NCBI GenBank assembly: GCA_910575555.1
Contig: CAJTFX010000026.1
Location: 1 to 64,000 of the forward strand
Source: Lachnospiraceae bacterium
GTDB lineage: Bacteria > Bacillota > Clostridia > Lachnospirales > Lachnospiraceae
Reading direction: 5' to 3'
Length of the DNA stretch: 64,000 bases
A program made the position numbers and the translations under genes. Position 1 is the stretch's first letter. Each line of letters starts with the position of its first letter. Positions 9,061-18,540 of the stretch are shown piece by piece. The notes beneath the pieces were generated by a model. It worked only from the letters and a program-made list of their open reading frames with translations. It had not been told where the DNA came from and did no database searches.

Positions 9061-9108
9061 GGCAGATACCCCGGAACATGCTGAAAAACTGCTCCGGGGC
9101 ACCTGCCT
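9061..9108 (-). terminator. Probable terminator downstream of the SDR gene
   Basis: CCCCGGA (9069-9075) pairs with TCCGGGG (9093-9099), with further outer pairing of GGCAG (9061-9065) and CTGCC. The T-tail on the minus strand is weak (TATTTTGG). It lies just after the SDR stop codon. Confidence 0.5.
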
Positions 9109-9132
9109 GCACCTGTTTTAATCCTTAAATTG

Positions 9133-9876
9133 TCAGCAAATCATCGCTCCGTCCACAGACAATACTTCCCCAGTTACATATCCTGCCAGATCGCTTGCCA
9201 AAAACAGGAAAGCATTTGCCACATCCTCCGGTTCCCCTACCCTGCGAAGAGGAATTGCCTGTATCATAGGCTGTATCACTTCATCCGGCAGCGCTGCCAC
9301 CATATCCGTTTTCGTGATGCCGGGCGCTACTGCATTGACCCGGATATGATACGGCCCCAGCTCTCTTGCCAGAGAAAGGGTTAAACCGTTTACTGCAAAT
9401 TTGCTTGTAGGATATGCAACACCTGCCGGCTGTCCGTTTCTGCTTACCATGGAACTGGTGGAAATGATGCATCCTCCGCCCTGCTCTTTCATAATGGCCA
9501 CTGCGGGCAGTACGGCATGAAAGATTGCATTGACATTCAGGTTCATCACCTTTTCAAAGTGTTCAGCTGTGCAGTTTACCGTAGGAGTATTGTCAGAAAT
9601 TCCTGCGTTGTTCACCAGAATGTCAATTCTGCCATACTTCTCTTTCACAGCATTGATCTGAGCTGCCACTGCCGCTGCGTCAGCCAAATCCGGCCAGGCC
9701 CCTTCCACCGGCCATTCTGCATTCTCTTCTTTCAGGGAAGCAAGGGCTTTGTCTACCGTTTCCTGACGGGAACCGAAAAGAACTACCGTTGCGCCGTTTT
9801 CCAGAAACTTCTTTACCGTGGCATAGCCAATTCCCCTTGTTCCACCTGTAATTACTGCTATTTTTCCTTTTAACAT
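9133..9876 (-). CDS. SDR-family dehydrogenase, FabG/BaiA-like
   Basis: A 247-residue classical short-chain dehydrogenase. It has the coenzyme motif TGGTRGIG at residues 10-17, NNAG near 90, a catalytic Ser in ISTSSM, Tyr-x3-Lys in YPTSK, and the C-terminal GYVTGEVLSVDGA. It could be a 3-oxoacyl-ACP reductase, but no fatty acid genes are near. The first third reads closer to bile-acid 3-alpha-hydroxysteroid dehydrogenase BaiA of intestinal clostridia (FLENGATVVLFG, QETVDKAL, LKEE), from memory of that family, so a steroid or other secondary alcohol is possible. The AAAGGAG site precedes the ATG. It is a single-gene unit with its own promoter. Confidence 0.8.
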   Translation of the reverse strand: MLKGKIAVITGGTRGIGYATVKKFLENGATVVLFGSRQETVDKALASLKEENAEWPVEGAWPDLADAAAVAAQINAVKEKYGRIDILVNNAGISDNTPTVNCTAEHFEKVMNLNVNAIFHAVLPAVAIMKEQGGGCIISTSSMVSRNGQPAGVAYPTSKFAVNGLTLSLARELGPYHIRVNAVAPGITKTDMVAALPDEVIQPMIQAIPLRRVGEPEDVANAFLFLASDLAGYVTGEVLSVDGAMIC

Positions 9877-9932
9877 ATGGTCTCCTTTCTCACTTCATAC
9901 ACGATATAATCAAAATATAATTTCATATTCTC

Positions 9933-9941
9933 ATTATATCA
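9933..9941 (-). promoter_or_regulatory. Extended -10 promoter of the SDR gene
   Basis: On the minus strand TGATATAAT gives a consensus TATAAT (9933-9938) with the TG extension; no good -35 is present at 16-18 bases. It lies about 60 bp upstream of the ATG. Confidence 0.5.
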
Positions 9942-10020
9942 CTGTTTGGCCCAATGATACAGATTAATTTCATCCTGATTTTCTGAAACGCTCCGAAAGT
10001 CAAAACCCATACGCTGCATG

Positions 10021-12006
10021 TCAGCCCTCCGCCATGCCAAGTCCCGGCATTTTCCCGGTGTAAAGCTGATAATATTTCCCCTGCTGCGCAATCAGGTCAT
10101 CATGGGTGCCGCGTTCAATCACCCGTCCCTGTTCCAGTACCATAATGCAATCGCTGTTGCGGACAGTAGACAGCCTGTGGGCAATTACAAAGGTGGTTCT
10201 TCCTTTCATCAATTTATCCATCCCGTCCTGTACCAGCCGTTCTGTTCTGGTATCAATGGAACTGGTTGCCTCGTCCAGAATCAGCACCGGCGGATCTGCC
10301 ACTGCCGCCCGGGCAATTGCCAAAAGCTGTCTCTGCCCCTGACTTAAGTTGGCGCCGTCCCCGGTGAGCATGGTCTGATAGCCTTTGGGCAGCCTGCGGA
10401 TAAACTGATCTGCATTGGCCAGTTTTGCAGCGGCAATCACTTCTTCATCCGTGGCGTCCAGTTTCCCATATCTGATATTCTCCATTACCGTATTGGTAAA
10501 AAGATGGGTATCCTGCAGCACAATGCCCAGAGACCGGCGCAAATCCGCCTTTTTAATCTTATTGACGTTAATTCCGTCATACCGGATTTTTCCGTCCTGA
10601 ATATCATAAAACCGGTTGATCAGATTGGTTATGGTGGTCTTTCCGGCTCCGGTGGAGCCTACAAAAGCAATCTTCTGTCCTGCATTGGCAAACATTTTCA
10701 CATTATGCAATACAATTTTCTCTTCATTATATCCAAAGTCCACATCATCAAACACCACGTCCCCGGTCAGTTCAATATAATCCGTCGTTCCCTGGGCCTG
10801 ATGGAAATGCTTCCAGGCCCACAGCCCTGTCCTCTGTTCTGTCTCCGTCAGGACGCCGTTTTCTTTTTTGGCATTCACTAAAGTCACATAGCCTTCATCT
10901 GTTTCCGGTTTTTCATCCAGAAGGGCAAACACACGCTCTGCGCCTGCCATTGCCATCACCACGCTGTTTAGCTGCTGACTTACCTGATTGATAGGCATAT
11001 TAAAGCTTCGGTTAAAGGTCAGAAAGCTGGCAAGTCCTCCCAGCGTAAATCCTCCGATTCGATTCAGCGCGAGAATTCCTCCTACCATGGCGCATACCAC
11101 ATAGCTCATATTTCCAAGCTGCAGGTTCACCGGCCCTAACATATTGGCAAATTTATTGGCATTATTTGCACTGGCAAACAATTCCTCATTCAATTCCTGA
11201 AAACGCTTCCTGCTTTCCTCCTCATGACAGAATACTTTCACGACCTTCTGGCCTTCCATCATCTCTTCAATATATCCGTTGACCTTACCCAAATCCCTCT
11301 GTTGGGCAATGAAATATTTACCGCTCCTGCCTGCAAATGTTTTCGTTGCAAAAAGCATAACTGCCACCATCAGAAGCGTTACCAGCGTCAGCGGCACATT
11401 CAGGAAAAACATGCTGATTAAAACACTTATCACGGTAATGCCGCTGGATAAAAGCTGCGGCATACTCTGGCTGATCATCTGACGCAGAGTATCAATGTCG
11501 TTGGTATAAACAGACATAATATCCCCATGGGAATGGGTATCAAAATATTTGATCGGAAGGCTCTCCATATGCGTGAACATATCATCCCTGAGATTCTGCA
11601 GTGTCCCCTGAGTCACTTTTACCATCAAACGACTATAACCCCAGGTGGAAAACGTTCCAATTCCATAAATCAGCGCCACCTGGAAAATAGCTGCCGCTAA
11701 AGGTCCGAAGTCCGGATGTTCCGCTCCAATCATAGGCAGAATATACACATCTATTAAAGTCTGCATAAATAAAGTTCCCCGGACATTTGCAAGCACCCCT
11801 GCCAGAATGCCCGCAACCACAAATATAATGTGAAATTTGTAATTGGCTAAAATGTATTTCATCAATCTGGCAAATAACTTTCCCGGATTTTTAATCTTTG
11901 GTTTGGGACCACGGGGGCCTTTCCCCATCGGGCCTTTTGGCTGCGTTCCCTGGCTCCCCGTATTTTCCTGTCTGGAATTCATCTTCTCTTTTCCTGCTTC
12001 TGCCAT
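10021..12006 (-). CDS. ABC exporter half-transporter, catalytic-site subunit
   Basis: A 661-residue fused permease/ATPase. A basic, proline-rich N-terminal tail (to about residue 40) precedes six membrane helices and a C-terminal nucleotide-binding domain with Walker A GSTGAGKTT, signature LSQGQ, and Walker B LILDEATSS, which keeps the catalytic Glu. An insertion of about 50 residues (EKPETDEGYVTLVNAKKENG onward) precedes the ATPase domain. It overlaps the stop of the upstream half-transporter by one base (TAATG), so the two are made together as a heterodimer. Substrate unknown; drug or peptide export is usual for MarR-linked pairs. Confidence 0.88.
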   Translation of the reverse strand: MAEAGKEKMNSRQENTGSQGTQPKGPMGKGPRGPKPKIKNPGKLFARLMKYILANYKFHIIFVVAGILAGVLANVRGTLFMQTLIDVYILPMIGAEHPDFGPLAAAIFQVALIYGIGTFSTWGYSRLMVKVTQGTLQNLRDDMFTHMESLPIKYFDTHSHGDIMSVYTNDIDTLRQMISQSMPQLLSSGITVISVLISMFFLNVPLTLVTLLMVAVMLFATKTFAGRSGKYFIAQQRDLGKVNGYIEEMMEGQKVVKVFCHEEESRKRFQELNEELFASANNANKFANMLGPVNLQLGNMSYVVCAMVGGILALNRIGGFTLGGLASFLTFNRSFNMPINQVSQQLNSVVMAMAGAERVFALLDEKPETDEGYVTLVNAKKENGVLTETEQRTGLWAWKHFHQAQGTTDYIELTGDVVFDDVDFGYNEEKIVLHNVKMFANAGQKIAFVGSTGAGKTTITNLINRFYDIQDGKIRYDGINVNKIKKADLRRSLGIVLQDTHLFTNTVMENIRYGKLDATDEEVIAAAKLANADQFIRRLPKGYQTMLTGDGANLSQGQRQLLAIARAAVADPPVLILDEATSSIDTRTERLVQDGMDKLMKGRTTFVIAHRLSTVRNSDCIMVLEQGRVIERGTHDDLIAQQGKYYQLYTGKMPGLGMAEG

Positions 12007-13781
12007 TATTTGTCACCTCCCGGCTGATCAAAGTCTCCTCCGCCCCCTGTCTGGGACTCATAAACGTCGCGATAAATTTCACTGCGCTCTAATAATTCCT
12101 CATGAGTGCCGAAATCTGACACCCTGCCGTTATCCATCACAATAATTCTGTCTGCATTCTGCACACTGGATACGCGCTGCGCAATAATCAGCTTCGTGGT
12201 ATCCGGTATCTCGGTGGCAAAAGCATTCCGAATCCTGCTGTCAGTGGCGGTATCCACCGCACTGGTAGAATCATCCAGTATCAGAATCTTCGGTTTTTTC
12301 AGCAAAGCCCGGGCAATGCAGAGACGCTGTTTCTGCCCGCCGGATACGTTGCTTCCCCCCTGTTCTATGTGTGTATCATACTGGTCGGGAAACTGTTCAA
12401 TAAATTCATGGGCGCAGGCCATTTTGCAAACTCTGACGCAGTCTTCTTTCGTTGCATTCTTATCTCCCCACCGGAGATTTTCCAGAATTGTGCCGGAAAA
12501 CAGCACATTCTTCTGAAGCACTACAGAAACCTGATTCCGCAGCTCTTCCATATCATATTTTTTTACATCAATGCCTCCCACGGATACGCTGCCTGCTGTC
12601 ACATCATAAAGCCGGCTGATCAGGTTTACAAGACTGGACTTGGCGCTTCCGGTTCCGCCGATAATTCCGATGGTTTCACCTGCATGGATTTCCAGATTAA
12701 TATCCCTTAATACCAGTTCTCCCCCTTCCCCATTCCCGGTTTCTGACAAGGGCTTTGAATAGGAAAAATCCACATGTTCAAAGGTAATTCTTCCGTCCGG
12801 CACTTCCTTTACAGGATGTTTTGGGTTAGACAATGTGCTCTTTTCATTGATTACCTCTGCAATACGTTCAGCGCTTGCCGCACTCATGGTTACCATTACA
12901 AAAATCATGGACAGCATCATCAGGCTCATCAGAATATTCATGCAATAGGTCATCAGACTCATCAGCTGCCCTGTGGTCAGCTGATTGCTCACAATCATTT
13001 TGGCCCCAAGCCAGCTGATGGCCAGAATACATCCATATACGGCAATCTGCATCAGCGGCGCATTCCAGGTTAGAATCTTCTCCGCTTTGGTAAACATCTG
13101 ATAAATATTGCCGCTGGCCCTGGTAAATTTCTCATTTTCATAATCCTCACGCACATAAGCCTTTACCACACGGATTGCTGAAACATTTTCCTGCACGCTG
13201 GCATTCATATCATCATATTTGGGGAAAATCTGCTTGAAATACCTCATCGCTTTTCCCATAATCAGAAACAGGCAGAAGCCCAGCACAATCACTGCAATCA
13301 AATAAATACTTGCCAGTTTTGCATTGATGAAAAAAGCCATGGCCATGGCGGTAATCATACTGATGGGCGCACGCACACACATACGCAGAATCATCTGATA
13401 CGCGTTCTGTACATTTGTAATATCCGTAGTCAGCCGTGTGACAAGTCCGGCAGTGGAAAATTTGTCAATATTGGCAAACGAAAAACTCTGAATATTGTCA
13501 AACATGGCAAACCTTAAATTCCTTGCAAGACCTGTGGCCGCGCTTGCGCCGTATTTGGCTCCCAACATGCCTGCCATCAGTCCCAAAACAGCCAGTATCA
13601 TCATTACTGCTCCTGTTTTGTAAATATAATTCATATCTCCCTTTTCCACTCCGTTGTCAATAATCGCCGCCATCAGCAAAGGGATCAGCATTTCCATAAT
13701 CACTTCCAGTATCATGCAGGCAGGGGTAATCAAAGAATCCTTCTTGAATTCCTTCACCTGCCCTAAAATCGTCTTTATCAT
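12006..13781 (-). CDS. ABC exporter half-transporter, degenerate-site subunit
   Basis: A 591-residue permease/ATPase with six membrane helices and an ATPase domain: Walker A GGTGSAKSS (Ala in place of the usual Gly), signature VSGGQ, and Walker B LILDDSTSA. The residue after the Walker B Asp is Asp, not the catalytic Glu. One degenerate and one intact site is the pattern of heterodimeric exporters such as TM287/288 and BmrCD (established knowledge). The start at 13781 follows AGGAGG with seven-base spacing; eight further in-frame codons upstream lack a site. It lies 27 bp after the MarR gene in one operon. Confidence 0.88.
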   Translation of the reverse strand: MIKTILGQVKEFKKDSLITPACMILEVIMEMLIPLLMAAIIDNGVEKGDMNYIYKTGAVMMILAVLGLMAGMLGAKYGASAATGLARNLRFAMFDNIQSFSFANIDKFSTAGLVTRLTTDITNVQNAYQMILRMCVRAPISMITAMAMAFFINAKLASIYLIAVIVLGFCLFLIMGKAMRYFKQIFPKYDDMNASVQENVSAIRVVKAYVREDYENEKFTRASGNIYQMFTKAEKILTWNAPLMQIAVYGCILAISWLGAKMIVSNQLTTGQLMSLMTYCMNILMSLMMLSMIFVMVTMSAASAERIAEVINEKSTLSNPKHPVKEVPDGRITFEHVDFSYSKPLSETGNGEGGELVLRDINLEIHAGETIGIIGGTGSAKSSLVNLISRLYDVTAGSVSVGGIDVKKYDMEELRNQVSVVLQKNVLFSGTILENLRWGDKNATKEDCVRVCKMACAHEFIEQFPDQYDTHIEQGGSNVSGGQKQRLCIARALLKKPKILILDDSTSAVDTATDSRIRNAFATEIPDTTKLIIAQRVSSVQNADRIIVMDNGRVSDFGTHEELLERSEIYRDVYESQTGGGGDFDQPGGDK

Positions 13782-13808
13782 GCCAGTTCCTCCTGTATTC
13801 TCCATATA

Positions 13809-14306
13809 TCAATCACCTTCCTTTTGATTCCCGGCAGCAAAAAGCCTGAAATCACTGCATGCGATATCCGCTTCCAGGTTCTCTTTTAACTTCCCTGCCA
13901 CCGCAAGAAATACTTCCAGTTCCTCCGGCGCAATGTTCCGTTTGCACCGCTCTTCCAGTAAATCAATATCGTCAATATGCTGCTCATGAATGTTCCGGCC
14001 TTTTTCCGTCAGAACCAGTTTTTTCAAACGACCGTCTTTTTCCACAGATTCTCTACAAATATATCCCTTTTTCTCCATCAGTTTCACGATGCTTGTAACC
14101 GTAGATCTTGCAATGGAAAATTCTGTCTCTATATCCTTCTGAAATATATCTCTGTCAGCATTCTCGTACAGAAATCCCAGAATCCAGCCATGCATCACAG
14201 TTACCTCATCCATTCCTTTCTGACCGGTCTCATACGCAAACACATTGCGAAAAAACAGATTATCCAATGTCTTAATCTGAAACCCCAGCATATCTTTTCG
14301 ATTCAT
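13809..14306 (-). CDS. MarR-family transcriptional regulator
   Basis: A 165-residue winged-helix regulator: recognition region FSIARSTVTSIVKLMEKKGY followed by the wing SVEKDGRLKKLVLTEKG, with dimerising helices at both ends. It is the first gene of an operon with the ABC exporter pair. A perfect 10-bp inverted repeat over its own -10 region implies autorepression relieved by a ligand, probably the exporter's substrate (inference). The start at 14306 is downstream of AAGGAGG at an 11-base distance; the reading frame continues 24 codons further upstream but would overlap the promoter. Confidence 0.85.
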   Translation of the reverse strand: MNRKDMLGFQIKTLDNLFFRNVFAYETGQKGMDEVTVMHGWILGFLYENADRDIFQKDIETEFSIARSTVTSIVKLMEKKGYICRESVEKDGRLKKLVLTEKGRNIHEQHIDDIDLLEERCKRNIAPEELEVFLAVAGKLKENLEADIACSDFRLFAAGNQKEGD

Positions 14307-14381
14307 TTCATGGTGTTCCTCCTTCAGTTCCGCAGTATTCCCAGAATGGCTGTTTGGCCATATCACAGGTATGCACATTAC

Positions 14382-14430
14382 ATAATAGTTTTATATCAAA
14401 CTATTATATTCAGATAAATTTTAATGTCAA
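14382..14430 (-). promoter_or_regulatory. Promoter and MarR operator
   Basis: On the minus strand TTGACA (14425-14430), 16 bases, TATAAT (14403-14408). The inverted repeat ATAATAGTTT / AAACTATTAT (14382-14391 and 14398-14407) covers the -10 and the start point, a standard position for a repressor. Confidence 0.75.
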
Positions 14431-14565
14431 GAAGCTTTTTAAAAATTAATGACTGATAGAAACTGAAAAAGAATCTGCGCAGCGTAATCTGCGCTCACAG
14501 ACTGCATGACACGGCAACGCGCAATCCAGGCAAAACGAGCATAGAAATCCGTAAAACAGAAAAAA

Positions 14566-15102
14566 CTAAGTCAGCTTATGTACATACATCCGGGACAGTT
14601 CCGTCTCTCCTTCTCCCTGAACCATGCACAAAAATTCCCATCCATAACGCTCGTAAAAAAGCGTATGGTCTGTCAGAAGATACAGGGTATTGATGTTTTT
14701 TTCCTTCATATCCCTGCATACGAAATTCAGCAGCTCACCTGCAATGCCCCGGCGGCGAAACTCCTCTTCCACATACACAGCGCAGACATTGGGCGTCAAA
14801 TCCTTTCGTTCATGAAAATCATTGGCTATGATGCCAAGTCCGCCTATGATTCTGTCTGAAGCTCTTTCTGCTTCTTCTGCACCGCCCATGGCTTCCTGTT
14901 CCCGACAGGCCGGGCAGGCCTTGAGATTTCTGTTCTCAACTGCCACGTACCATTGGGGAACAGGACGCTGGTTCTTCAGGCATTCCTCCATGCTCTCCCG
15001 ATAGGCTTCCACCGGAATCTGCCATTTCTCATGAAACCATTCAGCGGCATCCTCCAGTAAATCCGGACGCTGCCGGATTGGTATGATTGTGTAATCTCTC
15101 AT
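14566..15102 (-). CDS. GNAT-family N-acetyltransferase
   Basis: 178 residues. The acetyl-CoA pyrophosphate loop is visible as RRRGIAGEL after the strand VCAVYVEEEF, followed by LYLLTDHTLFYERYGWEF, the usual C-terminal part of the fold. A low-similarity insert (residues 55-85, with CPAC) lies before it. Substrate unknown. It has a promoter at 15136-15164. The ribosome site is weak (GGATGGGA). Confidence 0.8.
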   Translation of the reverse strand: MRDYTIIPIRQRPDLLEDAAEWFHEKWQIPVEAYRESMEECLKNQRPVPQWYVAVENRNLKACPACREQEAMGGAEEAERASDRIIGGLGIIANDFHERKDLTPNVCAVYVEEEFRRRGIAGELLNFVCRDMKEKNINTLYLLTDHTLFYERYGWEFLCMVQGEGETELSRMYVHKLT

Positions 15103-15135
15103 AATTTCCCATCCATTTCTAACAAGGTTTTTCTA

Positions 15136-15164
15136 ATGCTAACACAAGAATTTTCATAAGTCAA
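15136..15164 (-). promoter_or_regulatory. Promoter of the GNAT gene
   Basis: TTGACT (15159-15164), 17 bases, TAGCAT (15136-15141) on the minus strand. Confidence 0.5.
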
Positions 15165-15217
15165 GTACTTTTCGAATATATGTTCTAAAAACACTTGACA
15201 TACAGGAGTGCAGATAT

Positions 15218-16081
15218 ATGATGGAAATTAAGATTCCCGTAGGACGTTCCGGTTTTGCAGATATTCGGAAAAACGGATACTACTTTGCAGATAAAAGCGG
15301 CTTTATTGAAGAATTGCTGAAAACAGACGCCACTCAGGTAACATTAATCACCCGCTCCCGCAGATTTGGGAAAACACTGGCAATGAACATGCTCGCGGAA
15401 TTCTTCGATGTGCAAAAGGACAACCGGGAATTATTTCTTGGACTCGCAATCGCATCCAACACCCATCTTTGCAAGAATTGGATGAATCAGTATCCCACAC
15501 TGCTTCTGTCATTCAAAAATGTGGACGGACTGGATTTTCCCAGCGCATATGCACAGCTTGTATCTGTACTGGCAAAACTCTATTTTTGAAATTTACTGTC
15601 CCTGGGATGTGGTGAATTATGTAAATTCTCTGATGTCAGACCCATCCTCCCCACCGAAGAATTTCTGGGAAAACACCAGTGATAACAGCATTATCCGCAC
15701 CTTTCTGGACAGAACGGTCTTTGACGTCAATGACAAATTTGAGACGCTGCCTGCAGGAGGATATATTACAGAAGAAATAGAAGAGAACTTAACTTATGAC
15801 GTTCTTGAGTCTTCCGAAACGAATCTGTGGACCCTTTTGTATCTGTCTGGTTACCTGACCAAAGCTTCGCCCCTGGAACTTTCAGAACAACCTTTGCCGC
15901 CCTGTTTGAAGCAAAACATGCCCACTCAGAAACATCTATGGAAGAAGAATGCATAAAAGCCTTACAGCAAATAGAGAACAGACAATACGGACAGAAAATA
16001 GAACAGGATGGATTTCGAAATGTATGCAGATATGGAATCGCATTTTTCCAAAAACAATGTCTGGTTAAGACAGATTCATGA
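15218..16081 (+). pseudogene. Broken AAA-ATPase/PD-(D/E)xK protein gene
   Basis: Three pieces in different frames read as one protein of the 'AAA-ATPase-like plus nuclease-like' family, normally about 550 residues. The first (15218-15589) has the family's N-terminal GRSGFADIRKNGYYFADKSG and the P-loop region TRSRRFGKTL. The second (about 15590-15900) gives middle-domain sequence (CPWDVVNYVNSL, LLYLSGYLT). The third (to 16081) gives the nuclease-like end (FEAKHAHSE, ENRQYGQ, YGIAFFQKQC). At least two frameshifts and internal deletions have removed most of the ATPase domain, so no working product is expected. A CAGGAG site precedes the original ATG. Confidence 0.8.
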
Positions 16082-16120
16082 AAAACCAACCGTTTCCGCA
16101 CATGTTCAAAACGGTTGGTT
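16081..16120 (-). terminator. Terminator of the hexuronide operon
   Basis: AACCAACCGTTT (16084-16095) and AAACGGTTGGTT (16109-16120) form a perfect 12-bp stem that on the minus strand runs into TTTTT. It lies 74 bases after the last gene, uxuB. Confidence 0.75.
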
Positions 16121-16193
16121 CCACTCCTCTTTCCCATGGTATTACTCCGGCGTTAAATATATCAGAAAAAAATCCCAAAACTGTCAGGCGTTC

Positions 16194-17039
16194 CTACACT
16201 CCGGAATAAGCTGAATACCCTGCATCAATGGGAAGCACTACTCCAGTGATTGCGCTTGCCGCCTTGTCATCACAAAGGAAGAATACGCCGCCCAAAAGCT
16301 CTTCACCTTCCACAAAACGTCCCATAGGCGTGCCTGCCAGAATCTTGTTGGAACGGGGCGTAGGCGTGCCGTCCTCCTGAAAGAGCAGTGCACGGTTCTG
16401 GTTAGACACCAGAAATCCCGGGGCAATGGCATTGCAGCGGATGCCTGTTCCTGCAAAATGGGTGGCAAGCCATTGGGTAAAATTAGATACTGCAGCTTTT
16501 GCTCCAGAATAGGCCGGTATCTTTGTCAGCGGCACATAGGCATTCATGGAAGAAACATTCAGGATACAGCCTGATTTTCTGTCTGCCATTTCTTTTGCAA
16601 ACACCTGGGTAGGCAGCAGCGTTCCCTGAAAATTCAGTTTAAAGACAAAGTCCACGCCATTGGGATCTAAATCAAAAAATGTTTTCTGACCCTCCTTTTT
16701 TTCATGGTGGTATTCATTGTCCGTGGTGGCAAGGGGATTATTGCCGCCGGCTCCGTTGATTAAGATATCGCAGGGACCCAGATCTGCTGAAACCTTCTGA
16801 TGAACGGCCTCCAGTTCTTCCAAATCAAGAACGTTGGCTTTGTAGCCTTTACAGGTATATCCCTCATTGGCACATTCTTCCTCAAGTTTCTTCACTGCCT
16901 CCTCATTTAAATCCAAAGCCGCAACTCTGGCCCCTGCCTGGGCAAAAGCTTTTGCCATGGTGCCGCAGAGTATGCCGCCGGCTCCGGTTACTACGACGGT
17001 TTTTCCTGTAAAATCTATCTTTAAAGGTAATTCTAACAT
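16194..17039 (-). CDS. uxuB: D-mannonate oxidoreductase, SDR type (fructuronate reductase)
   Basis: A 281-residue short-chain dehydrogenase with TGAGGILCG at residues 18-26, NGAGG near 95, Ser in NVSSMN, and YSGAKAA giving the Tyr-x3-Lys pair. Its length and overall sequence match the SDR enzymes (B. subtilis YjmF type) that reduce D-fructuronate to D-mannonate, unlike the long-chain UxuB of E. coli. Context is decisive: it is the last gene of an operon with uxaC (glucuronate to fructuronate) and uxuA (mannonate to KDG), supplying the middle step. The start follows a GAAAGGAAAAAA site. Confidence 0.85.
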   Translation of the reverse strand: MLELPLKIDFTGKTVVVTGAGGILCGTMAKAFAQAGARVAALDLNEEAVKKLEEECANEGYTCKGYKANVLDLEELEAVHQKVSADLGPCDILINGAGGNNPLATTDNEYHHEKKEGQKTFFDLDPNGVDFVFKLNFQGTLLPTQVFAKEMADRKSGCILNVSSMNAYVPLTKIPAYSGAKAAVSNFTQWLATHFAGTGIRCNAIAPGFLVSNQNRALLFQEDGTPTPRSNKILAGTPMGRFVEGEELLGGVFFLCDDKAASAITGVVLPIDAGYSAYSGV

Positions 17040-17083
17040 GATTTTTTCCTTTCTCTAAACTTCAAACTATTTACTAAGGGCTT

Positions 17084-18496
17084 CTATATTGCGGGAACGT
17101 CAAACCCGAAGTAGTCCCGGGTATTATAATAGGTCAGGTTTCCAATAAGTCTCTCTAACTCCCCTTCGTCTGCGGGATACTGTCCGCTTTCCACCCACTC
17201 TCCCACCAGTTCACAGAGCACACGGCGGAAATATTCATGGCGGGTGTAGCTTAAAAAAGAACGGGAATCTGTCAGCATTCCCACAAAACAGCCCAGTACG
17301 CCGTTGGCGGCTAATTCCGTTAACTGGCTGCGCATTCCAAAGCGGTGATCATTGAACCACCAGGCGCTTCCCTGTTGGATTTTCCCGGTGACTCCTCCGC
17401 CCTGGAAGCAGGCCATAATGGTGGCAAGGGCAGTGTTGTCCGTGGGATTTAAAGAATACAGGATAGTTTTGGGCAGTCCTCCGTTTTCCAAACATGCATT
17501 CAAAAGAGGCGCCAGTGATTCCACTCCGGAGCGGCTGTTGACCGCATCGTAGCCGGTATCCGGGCCAAGCAGCCCAAACTGGGGCTTATTGACGTTCCTC
17601 AGACAGCCGAAATGAATCTGCATCACCCAGTTTTTCTGAAGGTATTTTTCAGCGCAGGCAATGGTAACTGATGTTTTATAGGCGTCGGCAAGTTTCCGGT
17701 CCGGACACTTTCCTTCCATTGCTATAGCAAAAGCATGATTGGCAGCCATCTTGTCCGGCTTTTCATACATGCAGTAATCCAGGCCGTGATCGGCGCAGAG
17801 GCAGCCGTGATCGGCAAAATAGTCAATCCGTTCACCCAGGGCAAGGGCAACATCCTCCGCCGTGTTCAGCTTTCTGCCCACTGTTTGGGACAGCTTTTCG
17901 ATATATCCGGCAAACCCCGGTTTCTCAATATTAACCGCCTGATCCGGACGGAAGGCGGGGAGGACTTTGATTTCCATTTCCGGGTCCGCCTGAATCCTGT
18001 CATGATATTCCAGACTGTCTATGGGATCGTCTGTGGTGCAGATGGCCTGCACATGGAATTTCCGCATCAGGGAACGGGCGGTATATCCCTTTAAGATTTC
18101 GTTGCAGCGATCGTAAATATCGTCTGCATGCTCCGGCGTCAGGGGCTCTGTGATACCAAATCCCCGCTGAAGCTCCAAATGGCTCCAGTGATAAATGGGG
18201 TTTCCCATCAGCTTCGGCATCACACTGGCAAAGGCTCGAAACTTCTCACAGTCCGGCGCGTTTCCGGTGATTTTGTCCTCGGAAATCCCTCCGGCCCGCA
18301 TCACCCGCCATTTGTAATGATCCCCGCCCAGCCATATCTGGGAAATGTTTTCAAATTTCCGGTCCTCGGCAATATCCCGGGGATTGATATGGCAGTGGTA
18401 GTCTATAATGGGCAGTTTTTCTGCTATGTTGTGGTACAGTTTTTCCGCTGTGGGGGTGGACAGCAGGAAATTTTCATCCATAAATTTTCTCATCAT
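17084..18496 (-). CDS. uxaC: Glucuronate isomerase
   Basis: A 470-residue member of the uronate isomerase branch of the amidohydrolase superfamily, converting D-glucuronate to D-fructuronate. The HCHINP motif near residue 35 is the usual metal-binding start, and DDPIDSLEYH and the C-terminal SRSFLSYTRHEYFRRVLC are typical of the family. The start at 18496 (or the adjacent ATG at 18493) is set by AAAGGA. The open frame continues 35 codons upstream into palindromic repeat B, which would add a sequence not expected in this enzyme. It lies 44 bp before uxuB, but almost 800 bp of repeats separate it from uxuA. Confidence 0.93.
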   Translation of the reverse strand: MMRKFMDENFLLSTPTAEKLYHNIAEKLPIIDYHCHINPRDIAEDRKFENISQIWLGGDHYKWRVMRAGGISEDKITGNAPDCEKFRAFASVMPKLMGNPIYHWSHLELQRGFGITEPLTPEHADDIYDRCNEILKGYTARSLMRKFHVQAICTTDDPIDSLEYHDRIQADPEMEIKVLPAFRPDQAVNIEKPGFAGYIEKLSQTVGRKLNTAEDVALALGERIDYFADHGCLCADHGLDYCMYEKPDKMAANHAFAIAMEGKCPDRKLADAYKTSVTIACAEKYLQKNWVMQIHFGCLRNVNKPQFGLLGPDTGYDAVNSRSGVESLAPLLNACLENGGLPKTILYSLNPTDNTALATIMACFQGGGVTGKIQQGSAWWFNDHRFGMRSQLTELAANGVLGCFVGMLTDSRSFLSYTRHEYFRRVLCELVGEWVESGQYPADEGELERLIGNLTYYNTRDYFGFDVPAI

Positions 18497-18540
18497 GGAG
18501 GTCCTTTCTATCATTTTTTTGACAACGAATGTATGATATT

